Part shown: piece by piece, positions 1-11,198 of the stretch
Layout of the letters: the number at the start of each line of letters is the position of its first letter
Numbering within the stretch: position 1 is the first letter of the stretch
Made by a program: the position numbers and the translations under genes
From: Canna indica
Taxonomy: Eukaryota > Streptophyta > Magnoliopsida > Zingiberales > Cannaceae
Assembly (NCBI GenBank): GCA_034359265.1
Contig: CP136892.1
Span: 13,006,501-13,070,500, forward strand
DNA: 64,000 nt
Direction: 5' to 3'
The notes under the pieces: generated by a model
The model's database searches: none
Seen by the model: only the letters and a program-made list of their open reading frames with translations
What the model was told of the DNA's origin: nothing

Positions 1-1767
1 ACCATGAAAAACAAGACAAAAAAGAGGTCAAATGCTTCCACCTCCACATCTTACTCAAGTGAAGCATCCTCTTTTCATAACCATGAAGCCACTTCGAAAG
101 TTTGCCTCATGGATGCTAATATTCAAATATTTCATATCTTAAGATCTCTTTGATTCATTTTGATATCATGATAACTTCTTTAAAATGAATCTTTACTATC
201 TAGCATATGTTGAGATTTTTAAATGAAACTTTGCATTGATCATTTGCTATTTAGTAAGTTAGCTTGCTAGTTGGTATATTATTTCATTATGATACTAATG
301 AAGCCTACTTGCAAGTTAAGAAAGTGATAAAATTTGGAAGGCTAAAAGAAAATGGAAAGAAAGTAAAAATTTTGAAATTTCTCAAGAAATGAGGTATGAG
401 TTTCATTTTGGTAAAGTTCTTTCATCACACCTATATTTTCTTGATAAAATGATGTCTCTATGCTCATGAATGATTTTGCATGATAATTGATTGAAATCTC
501 ATGAGTAGATAAAATTTTGATACTTAAGCAATTTCATGAAACTTTGTTTGAATGAAATGTGCCCTAGGTAGAATTTCATCTTAGAGACTTTATTTTAAGT
601 TGAAACTTGATAAACATGTTTGAGTGCACTCATGATTTTTCTTCTATGTGATTAAAAATGAAAAATCATGAGAAAATGGATAAATTGATAATTAACAACT
701 TCACTTTAGGAGACCTAAAGTTGAGTAGAGTTGACCTAAGTCAACAAATTGATTTAGAAACTTTATTTTAGGTTCAAACTTCACAAACATGTTTAGATTT
801 ACTCATGTTAGATGTCCATATGTTTAAATTTGAAAAATCATGAGTAAAGGTTAGAATTTGATACTTAGTAATTCCATGATACAATGCTTATTTTAGAATA
901 AAATCATGCTAAGGTAAAATTTTGACCAAATGACATTATTTTTATTTCAAACTTGATAAACATGCTTTAAATGATTAGATCTTGATATCTAGAAAGTTTG
1001 AATGAAATCTGAGAACTTTTGAAAAATTACTAATATTTACGAAAATACCACTAAATTTTAGTTATTTTTAGAAAAATTCAAAAAATTGATTTTTCTATGA
1101 TTCTTGAAACTGCATGTTCTTTGAAAAATCTAGTTTCTTCAGTAAAAGTTTCAAAAAATTTCAGCAAGAATATGATTTGATATGAGTTTTTGAAATTGGA
1201 TTTCAAAACTTTAAAGTATCGTTCTTTCCAAATATTTATTTTTCTGATACTTTGATTTTTGATCCAATCTTCGAATGAGACTTTAAGTAAGATATTTTGA
1301 ATTCGCTTTTGGTATCATTCAAATATTTTAGAGAGAAAAATTATTTCTGAAATAATTTTTGACTCCTTAACCGATACTTGGAAATATCATTACTTGAGTT
1401 TGATACATGATTTCTAGTTTTAGATTTTGTTTAACATTCTTTGATATCATGTATTGATTAGTCTCATATCAAATATTTGTTCTTCATCCCTTTGGTTGAG
1501 ATTTTCATGTTTCATGAAAAATATTTTTTAGAGTCTCAACTTTGACTATAGGTTGACTTTGCTTGCCCTTTTTGATTGATGTCAAAAGGGAGAAAAAAAT
1601 ATAAGTAAAGGGAAAGAAAATATAGGAAAACCATGCATATAGATATGGGGAGTTTATTTCCATACATATGCATGTTGATAGGGGGAGAAATCCCTTAGTT
1701 GATATCATTTGTGCTTTAATATATATATTTTCTTAAGGATGTTTCTCATCATCAAAAAGGGGGAGAT
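1..1767 (+). mobile_element. 3' internal region of a Ty1-copia (SIRE/Maximus-like) retrotransposon, non-coding
   Basis: The first 150 bases translate in one frame to a Lys/Ser-rich stretch ending in a Cys-Leu-Met motif, as in the C-terminal part of SIRE-type copia gag, before a stop. The rest, to the polypurine tract, is AT-rich with no pol domain. It carries imperfect repeats of a phrase like ACTTTATTTTAAGTTGAAAC followed by TTGATAAACATG (near 588, 762 and 936). This fits the long non-coding region that SIRE-type and deleted copia elements carry ahead of the 3' LTR. The 5' part lies outside the window. Family assignment rests mainly on the polypurine tract and LTR start that follow. Confidence 0.5.
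1754..1767 (+). other. Polypurine tract of the copia element
   Basis: A purine run (AAAAAGGGGGAGAT) ends directly before a TGTTGG LTR start. This context is the usual plus-strand priming site of plant SIRE/Maximus copia elements, and it fixes the left border of the LTR. Confidence 0.65.
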
Positions 1768-3108
1768 TGTTGGCTTAAGGTTTAAACCTTGGTCTTAATC
1801 TCGATTTTGATGATAACAAACATGAAACTAATGATTTAATTGAAAAATACTTTCAGGTTTCATATCGGTTAGCGCAGGACGTCCTCGATCAGAAATATCG
1901 AAGAAATCAGAAGGGCGTTGGTCGACGCGCTCGGATTCGTCGGGAAGATAGAGTCTAGGTTTAGGGTGTCTAGTTTATATTGTAAAATCCTTATGATGAT
2001 GCATAAGAACCCAAAAACCATTCTTGAATCACAAAACACGAAAACCCGAAAATCGTCCTGAAATACCCTAGGGAGCTCCTTGGAGGGCTATATGACTTAG
2101 ATATTTTTCTAATATAAAAAATGACGATAATTATTCTTTGGGTAGAAATTAGATAACGATGTATTTTTAAGGATTTTTTGGAAGCCTTTAGCCTACTCAT
2201 ATTTGACCCGAAAGATCAGGGAATTTTCGTTTTCGGAAAATTTGTACTAGACCCCAAAAACTAGATTTTGATTCTTAAGGATTTAGATTTTTTAGATATT
2301 TTTATTGAATCCAAATGGGGGGTAATCCAAATGGTCGGTGGACCGAAGTTTGCTAGAAAGCGGCAGAAGGCTACTTCGGTCGATCGACATAGGCCAAAAT
2401 CGGGCAGTGCGTGCGTCGGTCGACCGGATTGCGGATCGACCCGTCGATCGACCGAGCAGAGCGATTAGGCCAGCGGTCACTGGGCGATCGATCGATTGGT
2501 TGACCGACAAGCGACCGAACGACGAAAATGACTAGTTTTTCGCCCGTTGAGTTGTCGTTTCATTGAGGGGTTATAAATACTCCTCTCCATCCTTCATCAA
2601 CCTCTCTCAACAATTGATCCAAGCTTCCATTGAACCATTCTTGATCATTCTCAAAGCATTTCTTGAGTCATCCCTTTGATAAGCCCTAGTTTCAATGATA
2701 CATCCTTGATCTTGCCTTCAAGCCTTGAACGATTCATCATTGAGGCATCAAGAGGAACTATGACTCGTGTTTGGAGCTAAGTATTTATTGTATTATTTAT
2801 TTGCTCCATTACTTGTGTATTTTTGTGATTTATTTCATTGTATTTGAACGTGTAAGTAGACATAGTGTTAGGTCTTGTGATTGAGTGGTATCCTTGGTGT
2901 ATAAGGTGTAAAGTCACTTGTGTAAACGTAGTTTACTATGATTAGTTGAGTTATCCCTTAGGGTTGAGGTGGAAGAGTGCTCTCGGTAAGAATGCGGAGA
3001 CTTCCGGGTGTGGAAGTGCCTTAGATTAAGAGTGAGACTCTTCGAGTCAAAGTCCTCTGTGTAAGAGAATCAATTTAATCTAGTAAACTTAGTTTGGAAA
3101 TCCTAAAA
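1768..3108 (+). mobile_element. Copia 3' LTR, right end truncated or unresolved
   Basis: It starts TGTTGG right after the polypurine tract. A TATA box (TATAAATAC, 2572-2580) lies about 800 bases in, where the LTR promoter is expected. The sequence stays LTR-like to about 3108, where a 23-base motif that recurs at 4069 begins. I see no clean CA terminus or target duplication, so the right border is a guess. Positions 2365-2515 are unusually GC-rich and full of TCGATCGACC-type palindromes. Confidence 0.5.
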
Positions 3109-3131
3109 GGGGTGGAGAGTCGAAGGGGTCG
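3109..3131 (+). repeat. 23-bp direct repeat, copy 1 (copy 2 at 4069-4091)
   Basis: The 23 bases (GGGGTGGAGAGTCG followed by AAGGGGTCG) recur exactly at 4069-4091, 960 bp away and on the same strand, on the other side of the GRF zinc-finger gene. A shorter phrase, GTCGCCAATGTCG, overlaps the right end of copy 1 (3128-3140) and lies just left of copy 2 (about 4054-4066). The two junctions therefore look like permuted versions of one sequence. Confidence 0.8.
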
Positions 3132-3207
3132 CCAATGTCGGACTTTTTAATCAGCGAGGAAACCTAATCGTCCACAGAAGGAAGACGCCAAGGATCTGCC
3201 GGGGAAG

Positions 3208-3725
3208 ATGCGAACTTCAAGCTCCACTAATGCAGACAGCAGCTCAGGCGGTAGCAATAGGTTGGGTGTGAGGTATTGTTATTATGGAATGATTTCTCCA
3301 TTGAAGACTACAAGAACTGACGCCAACGCAGGAAGGCGATTTTTTGGATGCCCCGCAAAATTGGTTAGTGTTTAAATCCCTAATTTTGAATCAATCTTAA
3401 TTAAATCCCTAATTTTAAATCGCTACATGTATAGATTGGTGGTCTACATTGTAGTTACTTCGAATGGGTAGATCCTTCCAAGAAATGCTTAAAGTTGGAA
3501 GATCGCAATGTCATATTTGAAGATTTGCTTGAAAGAAAAATAGTTTTAACTGAACAAAACAAGGCTTTGATTGAGAAGATTGATGAGTTACAGCAATTAG
3601 AGATAAAGAACAAAGAATTGAAATTGCAAATTGAATCTGGGAAGGATAGAGAATTTAAGGTGCTATCAATTGTAGTTGTAGCCTTTGTTTTCATTGCTTT
3701 TATTGTATGTTTATCTTTCAAATAA
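3208..3725 (+). CDS. GRF-type zinc-finger protein with C-terminal membrane anchor (two exons)
   Basis: Exons are 3208-3363 and 3435-3725, joined in phase 0 across a 71-bp GT..AG intron, giving 148 residues. Residues 22-65 match the GRF zinc-finger pattern: C-Y-Y-G (24-27), a central N-A-G-R-R-F-F-G-C (40-48) and H-C-S-Y-F-E-W-V-D (57-65). The usual plant pattern opens C-x-C-G; here residue 26 is Tyr, so one zinc ligand appears lost. Residues about 70-115 are charged and heptad-like (coiled coil), and about 125-146 form one hydrophobic segment ending the protein. Small plant GRF proteins of this shape are common and often transposon-associated; their role is not established. The ATG chosen is the first in frame ahead of the finger. 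The gene sits between 23-bp direct repeats beside a copia LTR, so it may be mobile or a decayed copy. Confidence 0.6.
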
Positions 3726-3839
3726 GATATTGTAATCTATGCAGTAAAACTACACTTTATCATATATGTATCAGACCCTTTGAATTATCAGTTTGTATCA
3801 GTTTGAATTACACTAACTGTTTACACTGATTCACATAAT

Positions 3840-4035
3840 CCAGTATGAACAACACTAGAGGGGGGGAGATGAATAGTGTGTTATCTAAACTTGTCGTCTA
3901 ATTCTGATTTTAATCGTTTGTTAACTTATTTAGGCAAATCGCAATTTATCGATTAGATGCGGAAGCAAAAATAAATCAATTAAGCACAAACAAAGAAAAC
4001 AATGCTAACACAAAGATTTATAGTAATTTGGCTAT
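3840..4035. mobile_element. LTR-like remnant
   Basis: An ACTAGAGGGGGGG run followed by GATGAATAGTGTG, and then an AAAGATTTATAGTAATTTGG phrase, resemble stretches often seen in plant copia LTRs. No terminal TG/CA pair or target duplication is visible. It is short and diverged, so this is a resemblance only. Confidence 0.25.
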
Positions 4036-4091
4036 TAGGATTCAATCGCCATGGTCGCCAATGTCGCTGGGGTGGAGAGTCGAAGGGGTCG

Positions 4092-4923
4092 GAGGGAGGT
4101 TTTGCGCACGAGTGATTTTTACCGTTAAGTGACCAACGGGTGGGCTAACGGGTGGGGACTTTGGAACAAAAAATATAGTCAAGGGGGGCTCCATGCACAC
4201 TTGATTGTTTAGATAGTCTTTGCGCACAATAACTATAGTCGAATAAGGCTCCCTATAATTTACCCATAATATTATTATAAATATATTTTATATTGAAAGT
4301 ATGTTTTATAAACATGTTTTATATTGGAAGCAAAATTCATAACAGGCCACAGACCAAGCTAGGCCAATGAACAGGTCAGGCTCATGCCAAAATTTAAGCC
4401 TATAATATGTCACAAGCCAAGCCCAAGCCAATTTTTACTATACATACATACATGTCAGATTAAGGCGAAAGCCTGACTTGGTATGTTTTCACCCTTAGTA
4501 GTAATGTAATTTTGAAAATTAAAAAAAAATGATTTTAAAAAGGATAAATGTGATCGGTGCTTAGACGAGAAGAATATAAAATTAATATTATATTTAATGT
4601 ACATCAAATAAAAAAAAAATCTAATTTTTTTCTCTAATTTAATATTCTATATTGTCGTGTCATGCCCAATGAAGTTAATGGACTAATAAGAGTAAATTAA
4701 AAATGATGGCAGTTTAATTTACCAGAATTCGTAGACCGATATGGGCCATGGGCCTACGTGGATATAGGAGATCGTAACGGGCTTCATCTACAATACCGGA
4801 TGTTACACAAATGGGTAGATTAGAGGCAATACTATTAAGAAGAAATTCTTAAGGCGGTGGCGTGACCCTCATTTTATACGACCCCGCCGATAGAGGAAGG
4901 GGATTAGGTCTGAGCGTCTCGCC
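4092..4923. other. Intergenic and upstream region of the TSSC4-like gene
   Basis: Mostly AT-rich sequence with no coding frame worth reporting. GC content rises from about 4850, as expected for the 5' UTR of the downstream gene. A small perfect inverted repeat (TTAAGAA-GAAA-TTCTTAA, 4835-4852) lies about 70 bases before the start codon. No TATA box stands out. Confidence 0.4.
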
Positions 4924-7453
4924 ATGGACGACAGCTTCGACGCCCGAGTGAAGCGCCTCTTCGGCTCTCGTCTCTTCGAGACCGTGCCGACCAGCTCCTT
5001 CCCCATGGCATCGTGGACGGTGGCCGACGGCGAGGTCGAGCGCCAGCGCTGGAACCGGGAGAACCCCGATGGCGTCGATCGCGAGGACGATCCCTGCGCC
5101 TCTGCATTCGAAGAAGGCGGGTGCTTCGCCAAGAATACTAGGAGCGCCAGAAGGGACCGCAACCGGAGGAGGTTTGAGGACGACCCCGATGACGACGAGG
5201 AGGACCAAGAAGGCGAAGATGGTCCAGATGGAGAATACGATCATGATGGCGGTCGAGAGGAAAGGGAGATTAGGCACTCTGTTGGGCTCGATCCAGCCCT
5301 GGACTACGAGGTATCATCTCTTTTCATTTCTATGAACGTTTAGCTCTTTTTTTTTGCTTTTTTAGTTCCATTCTTTTCGATTAATTACTATTCTAAGTGT
5401 TTGTAGCTTTTTAAGTGTTGAACAAGCCCTAAAATACTATTGTAGCCTGGATCCAACTGCCGTATCCATTTTTTTGTTTGGATAGTTAGATACAGAACTT
5501 GGTTCAGATTGCTTTTTGCTGGGCATGAGCTGCTATAATTCATCCATACTTCCACACGACTCATCTAGAGATGGATTGTAGAGGGACTGATTTGATTTTA
5601 AAATTGTAACACAACTTTAGCTTTGATGTTTGGATAAAATGTGACAAAATCATCTAAGGTTATATGGAGATGAAGAATCAGTGATGTTTTAATAATATAA
5701 GGATAGGTGAGATTTAGGTCTCCTTGATTTGACAAAGACACTGCCTCACACAAAATCATTCATCTACTCTAATAAAAATATCCATGATGCCAGAGCCCAA
5801 ATAGTTATGTATTTGTGACTTGTTTTTCTTGTTATGTTGAATAATTTACCAGACAAACCTTGTTGGGTCCATCATGAAAGTGAAAAATACATCCTAATCT
5901 TGTCAAATAGTTTAATCTGTAAAAAGTTTATTTGACCAAATGGCTGACACTAGCTATTCCTTGGGTCATTTGCTCATTTGGTTAGAGGCCAAAAAGGTAA
6001 ACATTGTTCAAATATGTTACTATGAGTATAGTCTTTGCCCGTCTATCTTTGAATTTGAATGTTCCTCAACCAAACAAGAAAGGTTTTACATATTACCATG
6101 TACTTTGTTTTGCTACATGTTATCTTGGCTCCTTCCAAAACGATCCATATGTGATGTATCTTTTGATGTGGCTGAGAACTAGAAATGATGCATTTGTCCA
6201 AAACCAACTCTTGGAGAGTAATATACGAGTCAGGAAAAAAAAACTGTTCATTGTACGATCTTGCTCCATATATCCAAATGCTTACATGCTTTCTTCTTTG
6301 TGCTATTTAAATTAAGTTGCACAAGACAACATGCTCAGTGATGAGGCTGTGGAATATGGTTCTCTTGGTCCATAGCACTTTAACTTCTTTTTTGGGGAAA
6401 CTTGGACATTCTGAAGGCCTTTCCTTTTAGGATAGATCCATGCTCTAATATTCAATTCTTGATAACTATCCCTGATAGCATCAACTCAGAAGTAAATACT
6501 TTTCTTCACGTTAGTTGCCTGTTAAAACTGTATTTATTTTCTTTCAGGAGGAGGAGGATGAGTATGACAGGACAGCACTGAACCGTGACAATACTGGGGA
6601 TCGTGTGTACATGAGGGATGTTAAGGATCACGGTCCTCATTTGAACTTCCACACTGTGGTTCCTGATTTTGTGGATGATTCATCTGAAGAGGTCCATGAT
6701 TTTAGCAGAGATCCACGTGCTGACCACTTCGCAGCTTGTGAAAGGCTTAAAGAAGACAAAACGACAGTGGAAAGTGGTCATTCTTCTCTGCCTCGTATTA
6801 ATGAAGAAAAGACAGAAGACTTGCACACTAAAATAGCTGAAGATACCATCGACGTGAAGCCTATTCTGAAAAGGAAGGAGAGTCAGATTGATTCGAAGCC
6901 AAAGAAACGAGTTAGGTTTGATCCCAGTTTAAAGACTACTGAAGAACAGCATGATTCTTATATGGTCCCACAGGCTGTGGTGACAGAGGTGGATAGGGAA
7001 GCCAATTCCCAAATGCCTGAAGGGCTGCCTAATATTCCTGATTACCTGAGGAACCCCACCAAGTACACGTGCTATACTCTTGACTGGTCAGGTGATGGGG
7101 GTGATGATGAAACTAACAAGAAGGCATTTGAAGACTTCAATAATTTGGTGAAGCGATCAAACCCTGATATGCATGAGATTCCTGTGGAGCTTCCAAAGTC
7201 TATAACTTTTACACCTCAGAAGAAATCACATGATGCTATGTCTATTGACAGTGGCTCAGGGGTTACTCATGAAGACTCCATGAAGGAACTTGAAGCACTG
7301 GCTTGCACTACTGGCATAGCAGCAGGTGATTCTCCTGAAAATGATGCACATGAAATGGAGGAAGATGAAACTTCTGTAGCAGAAGTTAGTAATCATGCTA
7401 GAAAAACTGGACGCAGATATCGATCCAAGTCTTCATCCCATGATTCTTCGTAA
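4924..7453 (+). CDS. TSSC4-domain protein, likely U5 snRNP assembly factor (two exons)
   Basis: Exon 1 is 4924-5310 and exon 2 is 6548-7453, with a 1237-bp phase-0 intron (GTATCA..CAG); the product is 430 residues. The N-terminus (residues 4-22) has the S-F-x-x-R-x-x-x-L-F-G-S motif of the TSSC4 family. An acidic Asp/Glu-rich tract spans about 105-135, a basic stretch (KPKKRVRFD) is NLS-like, and about 290-312 hold the family's conserved P-x-x-P-D-Y-L-R-N-P-x-K-Y block. In animals TSSC4 is a largely disordered nuclear chaperone for U5 snRNP and tri-snRNP assembly; the plant role is inferred by homology. The start is the first ATG in the GC-rich leader and opens directly into the conserved block. 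No disruption is seen. Some plant genes of this type carry a 'midasin-like' label, which I would not adopt. Confidence 0.72.
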
Positions 7454-8602
7454 CTGGTTCTATGTCTTGTAATTCTATTGTTACCTTCAGAAAGTTGGTG
7501 AATTTTACTATTGTGTATCACATAGATATGATGGCTTCATGTAAATTACGAATGTGGTAGAATATGCAGGTCTTCTATGTCATTTACGTCATTATGCTCA
7601 TGTTAAACTTTGGCGCGTTGCAAAAGTCGTTGTGTTAAGAAAGAAGGCAAGGCCGCTTTATGTTGTTTTCAATTGATTCATTATGTTTGCAACTAAACTA
7701 CTCAAAAGTACAGGGGGGGAATTCATCAGTTCTGTGAAAAGTTGAATCCAAATTGCCTTCAGGATTAGATGTGAAAGCCAGTCCCGATTTGAAGAATACT
7801 ATTGTGTTTATGTTTTATTGTGTTACTAATGTAATATTTTAATAGAATTTTTCATGCTCAATATTTCAAAAGCGGATTATTGTAGATGTCTCCACTTTCT
7901 ACACATGAAACCTGAAGTGTTGTTCATTCGCAATCCATTTTGAAGTTGCTAACTATTTGATGATTTTGCAAAGGCCAAATATGAGCGGACTTCTAAAGAG
8001 AAAAAAAAACTAAAAAATATGTTTCCTAATAGTAAAAGAAATTTATTACAAAGGCATTTTGGTCTCTTTCAAAATTTCGCTTTCTTTAGGCAAACGAATT
8101 AAAAGTATGGACTTACAATTTTTTTAAAAAATTATGATGAATTTATTCATGTCCACTGACCATTATGATTATTATCATCGAACCACTATATTCAATGTCC
8201 ATACCCCATAGCTTTGGAAATCCTCGTATTTCATTTGTTGGCAATTCTTCATCTTTGAAGTTGCAGCTAACAACTAAAATTGTCAAATTACAAAGGCTTT
8301 CCAATGATGCTAAAATATTTGATAGAAATTTGTCTGCACAAAAATTGCAGAGGACGCATGATACGATGCAAGGACACCAACAATGAGATGACTAGATGAG
8401 ATGTTACTGGAGATGATGCCATAGATTGCAAATGAGCAGAGCTTGCGGGAGATGGATCGGTGCGAAGATGAAGTCAAGAAGGAGATGAAAAAGGTTGCAA
8501 AAACTTAAGTCTAATAATAGATTTATATTAGTACTTATTTTTATTGAGGTTATTCATTTTCTAAAATAATAAGTAGACAAACTAAGATGAAAACAACATA
8601 AA
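7454..8602. other. 3' UTR of the TSSC4-like gene and intergenic DNA
   Basis: AT-rich, no convincing coding frame. The first few hundred bases are probably 3' UTR; exact polyadenylation sites cannot be fixed by eye. I see nothing else of note. Confidence 0.4.
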
Positions 8603-8675
8603 CGCCGTCTGTGGGAATCGAACCCACGACCACATGGTTAAAAGCCATGCGCTCTACCGGCTGAGCTAAGACGGC
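8603..8675 (-). tRNA. tRNA-Lys (anticodon UUU)
   Basis: Read on the minus strand, the 73 bases fold as a full cloverleaf. The acceptor stem GCCGTCT pairs with AGACGGC, with discriminator G at 8603. The D-arm contains TTAGCTCAGCCGGTAGAGC, and the T-arm contains GGTTCGATCCC (box B). The anticodon stem-loop GGCTTTTAACC places TTT at the anticodon. There is no intron and CCA is not encoded, as for eukaryotic nuclear tRNAs. The sequence fits the plant cytosolic tRNA-Lys(UUU) type. Confidence 0.95.
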
Positions 8676-10003
8676 TATACGGTAGATGACAAAATAATTT
8701 TAAATTTTATGAGTTCGATTACTGAATGTGCGGACACGTATTGAAGTCCATGTAAGGTTCATTTCGTTGGTGCTTATGATCGCCAACCCCAGTAATCTTA
8801 TTGTTAGGGCAAAGTTCCCGATTAACCTAGTGATAGGCAAAATCTATAAGCGAGTATGGATCTACATATGACTTTTTCGAGAGGATTTTAGTGGCCAATT
8901 TCAATCAAAAGAGAACGTGTTTTATAACTACAAACACAATATTAGCCTAATGCATCATCATCTGAAAGCTATATATCTTCCCTGCAAGATCAACTTATTG
9001 CTGCTCCAGCTTATGATATATAGTCCTACTATTTGCCATTATCATTTGGATCAACCTCGAAGGTGAACCACATCCCCTTGTTCTTAACTTTTTGGGTGCG
9101 ATTATGTTTCCTTCATCTTCATTCCTACCACCAAAATGATGCTCATTCTAGTGTGTGTGTGTTACTGTGTTCATGATAGTCTTTTGCAGGTCTCTCAATT
9201 GAAGAACTAAATTTCATTTTGTCTAATTTGCATGAATTATATATTTTGTCCAATTTATACCTTGGAAAGAGATTATTTTTTTTTCTCCAAACTCAAACTT
9301 TGATATATTCCTTCTATGAATTGACATTGGAGCCTTGACTAAATGATGGCTAAAAAATGGCATGCAATTTCAAGTTCCTCATTTCACTAATTAAAGATAA
9401 TTATGAGAACTACACATGAAAGCTTTCTTTAGATCCCAAGACATATGAAGGTAGTAGGCAAAGACTATAATGAGCCTGGATATTATGATGTGAGGAAGGA
9501 GAAGCAGTTGCTCTTCCTCCTCTTCCCTGGCCAAGATGAAGACGATTCTAAGAAGATTGCAGTTGCCAACACCTTCGACTATGAGGACTTCTTCAATATC
9601 CCTACAAAGGTGTTGATAAGGTCAAAAAAATTCCACCCCAATTTCTTCAACCGAGTTTGAAACACTATGCAGCATGCATGCATCTCTTATCATGTCTTCA
9701 CTCTTCAATTGGTTATTGGCAACAAGATGTTGCTAGTGAAACCCACTTATTCCTTCTGCAAAACATAACAGGAAATATTTTTCACAAGGGACACACTACC
9801 ATATTGCATTTAATCTCAAAAGGAGAGAAGAAATATGCATGCGAGGGCCCGTGAGTTGATGGAATTACCTTGGGTATAAGGAAAGGTACAAAGAATTTAA
9901 CTTGTATCTTGGGTATCTTCTGCGTTATCATGCCCTGCATACATACAACAATCATCAGATTTCAAGCATGTAAAGGTCACCAATTAGCTTTACCAAATGG
10001 CTT
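8676..10003. other. Intergenic DNA
   Basis: AT-rich with a (TG)n-like run near 9151. One short open frame with coding-like composition lies at 9445-9660 (listed separately). Otherwise I see nothing I can name. Confidence 0.4.
9445..9660 (+). CDS. Small open reading frame, unknown, possibly an exon or gene fragment
   Basis: 71 residues, Met to stop. Unlike its surroundings it has balanced, coding-like codon use and a mixed charged/aromatic composition (for example DYNEPGYYDVRKEK and FDYEDFFNIPTKV). No signal peptide, membrane segment or domain is recognised. A start ATG is present but I see no clear partner exon or promoter, so it could be an exon of a decayed gene or chance. I do not assign a function. 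Confidence 0.25.
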   Translation: MKVVGKDYNEPGYYDVRKEKQLLFLLFPGQDEDDSKKIAVANTFDYEDFFNIPTKVLIRSKKFHPNFFNRV

Positions 10004-10335
10004 TGTTAAGAATATAAATGCATAGATTGATTTCTTTCTTCGCCGCTTAACTTTTGGGGGAAAGTTGATCATCTGATCAAATGATATGAATTTTGGGGAA
10101 ATTGGTCGCTCAATCCAATTTAATAAGATATCAGAGCCGAAGGTCCTCAGTTTCAATCTCCTAGCATCAGTATTAAAATAAAAAGAAAAAGAGTATGCCC
10201 ACTTAAATTAATCTCCTGAAATTTATCTACCCATACATAAGGAAGAGTGTTAAGGATATAAATGCATAGGTTGATCGCTTTCCTAATAGCTTAAGCTTTT
10301 GAAAAAAATTGATCATTCAATCAAATTAACAAGCA
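10004..10335 (+). mobile_element. Degenerate TRIM-like retroelement (two short LTRs around a primer-binding-like site)
   Basis: Two diverged direct repeats begin TGTTAAGAATATAAATGCAT (10004) and TGTTAAGGATATAAATGCAT (10248). Both continue through TTGAT..CTTT..GCTTAA.CTTTTG to TCAATC-type ends. After the first repeat comes TATCAGAGCC (10129-10138), the core of the initiator-tRNA-Met primer-binding site used by TRIM and copia elements. The left copy holds about 35 extra bases. The internal part is about 110 bp. No target duplication was found, so the borders are approximate. Confidence 0.45.
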
Positions 10336-11198
10336 TTGCTAACGAATAAGCTATGGACAAATAGTTATGTATGTCATGGAGAGTTTGACTTTGACCCTCG
10401 CAACTATCGTTTTCTAAAGAGACTGTAGAGCTCAATCCTTTAACAAAGTGCCAAAAATGCATACATTTGTTTAATGCACTACGGTGATGATGAGAAGAGA
10501 TGCATTTACACTCTAGTAAAAGCTATAATTGGAGATAGTGGAATGGATTTCCTTCTTGTGTCAGACGTACACTATCCGCGGTATTATGGAAACTGGGCAA
10601 GCTCCAACTTTTATTTATGGTCAAAATGATCCAGGATAGAAGTGTTCAAACCTTCCGAATCAAGCTATTGAATGAAATCAATGCATGCGATATTAGGAGG
10701 ACCCGTGTAATGGAAATCACATGAAACATAAGCAAATTTTTTACTGAAAGATGCAAGTAAGGTGAGATAGGTTATGGGACTAAATATTTTAGACTAAAGA
10801 TAAGCAAAGTTTGATCTTTCACACAATCTAAAGAAAGACTAATCTTATTTTCAGGAACATCATTTTATTGTCAGATATAAATTACTATTTGTATCGAGTG
10901 ATTTACCACATTTCTGATGCTCATATATAACATACTAATGAAGGTTCCATTCCGAAGGAAATTTTTAACAACAATGTTTCTTGTCGAAACAGAATCAATC
11001 TCAATTAGTCTTTATCCATAACAGGAAAAAACTACAAAATGCAAGAAATTGTGTGAAAACTTACCTTTTGGCGGTCCCAGTAATTAGCTTCCTAACTGCC
11101 AATTGAACAATTTCAATAAAGATGGATGACTAGCAGACAAACTGAAACTTGAATCCATCTTGATGTCATGGTGGAGATATCTGCATAACTAATGACAA
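10336..11198. other. Intergenic DNA, including 3' UTR of the receptor kinase
   Basis: AT-rich with no supported coding frame. The part nearest 11198 should be the 3' UTR of the minus-strand receptor kinase; no single strong poly(A) signal stands out. Confidence 0.4.

Noticed and set aside
2268..2535. Overlapping open frames on both strands in the copia LTR
   Set aside because: They arise from the TCGATCGACC palindrome repeat, which is open in several frames at once; there is no domain.
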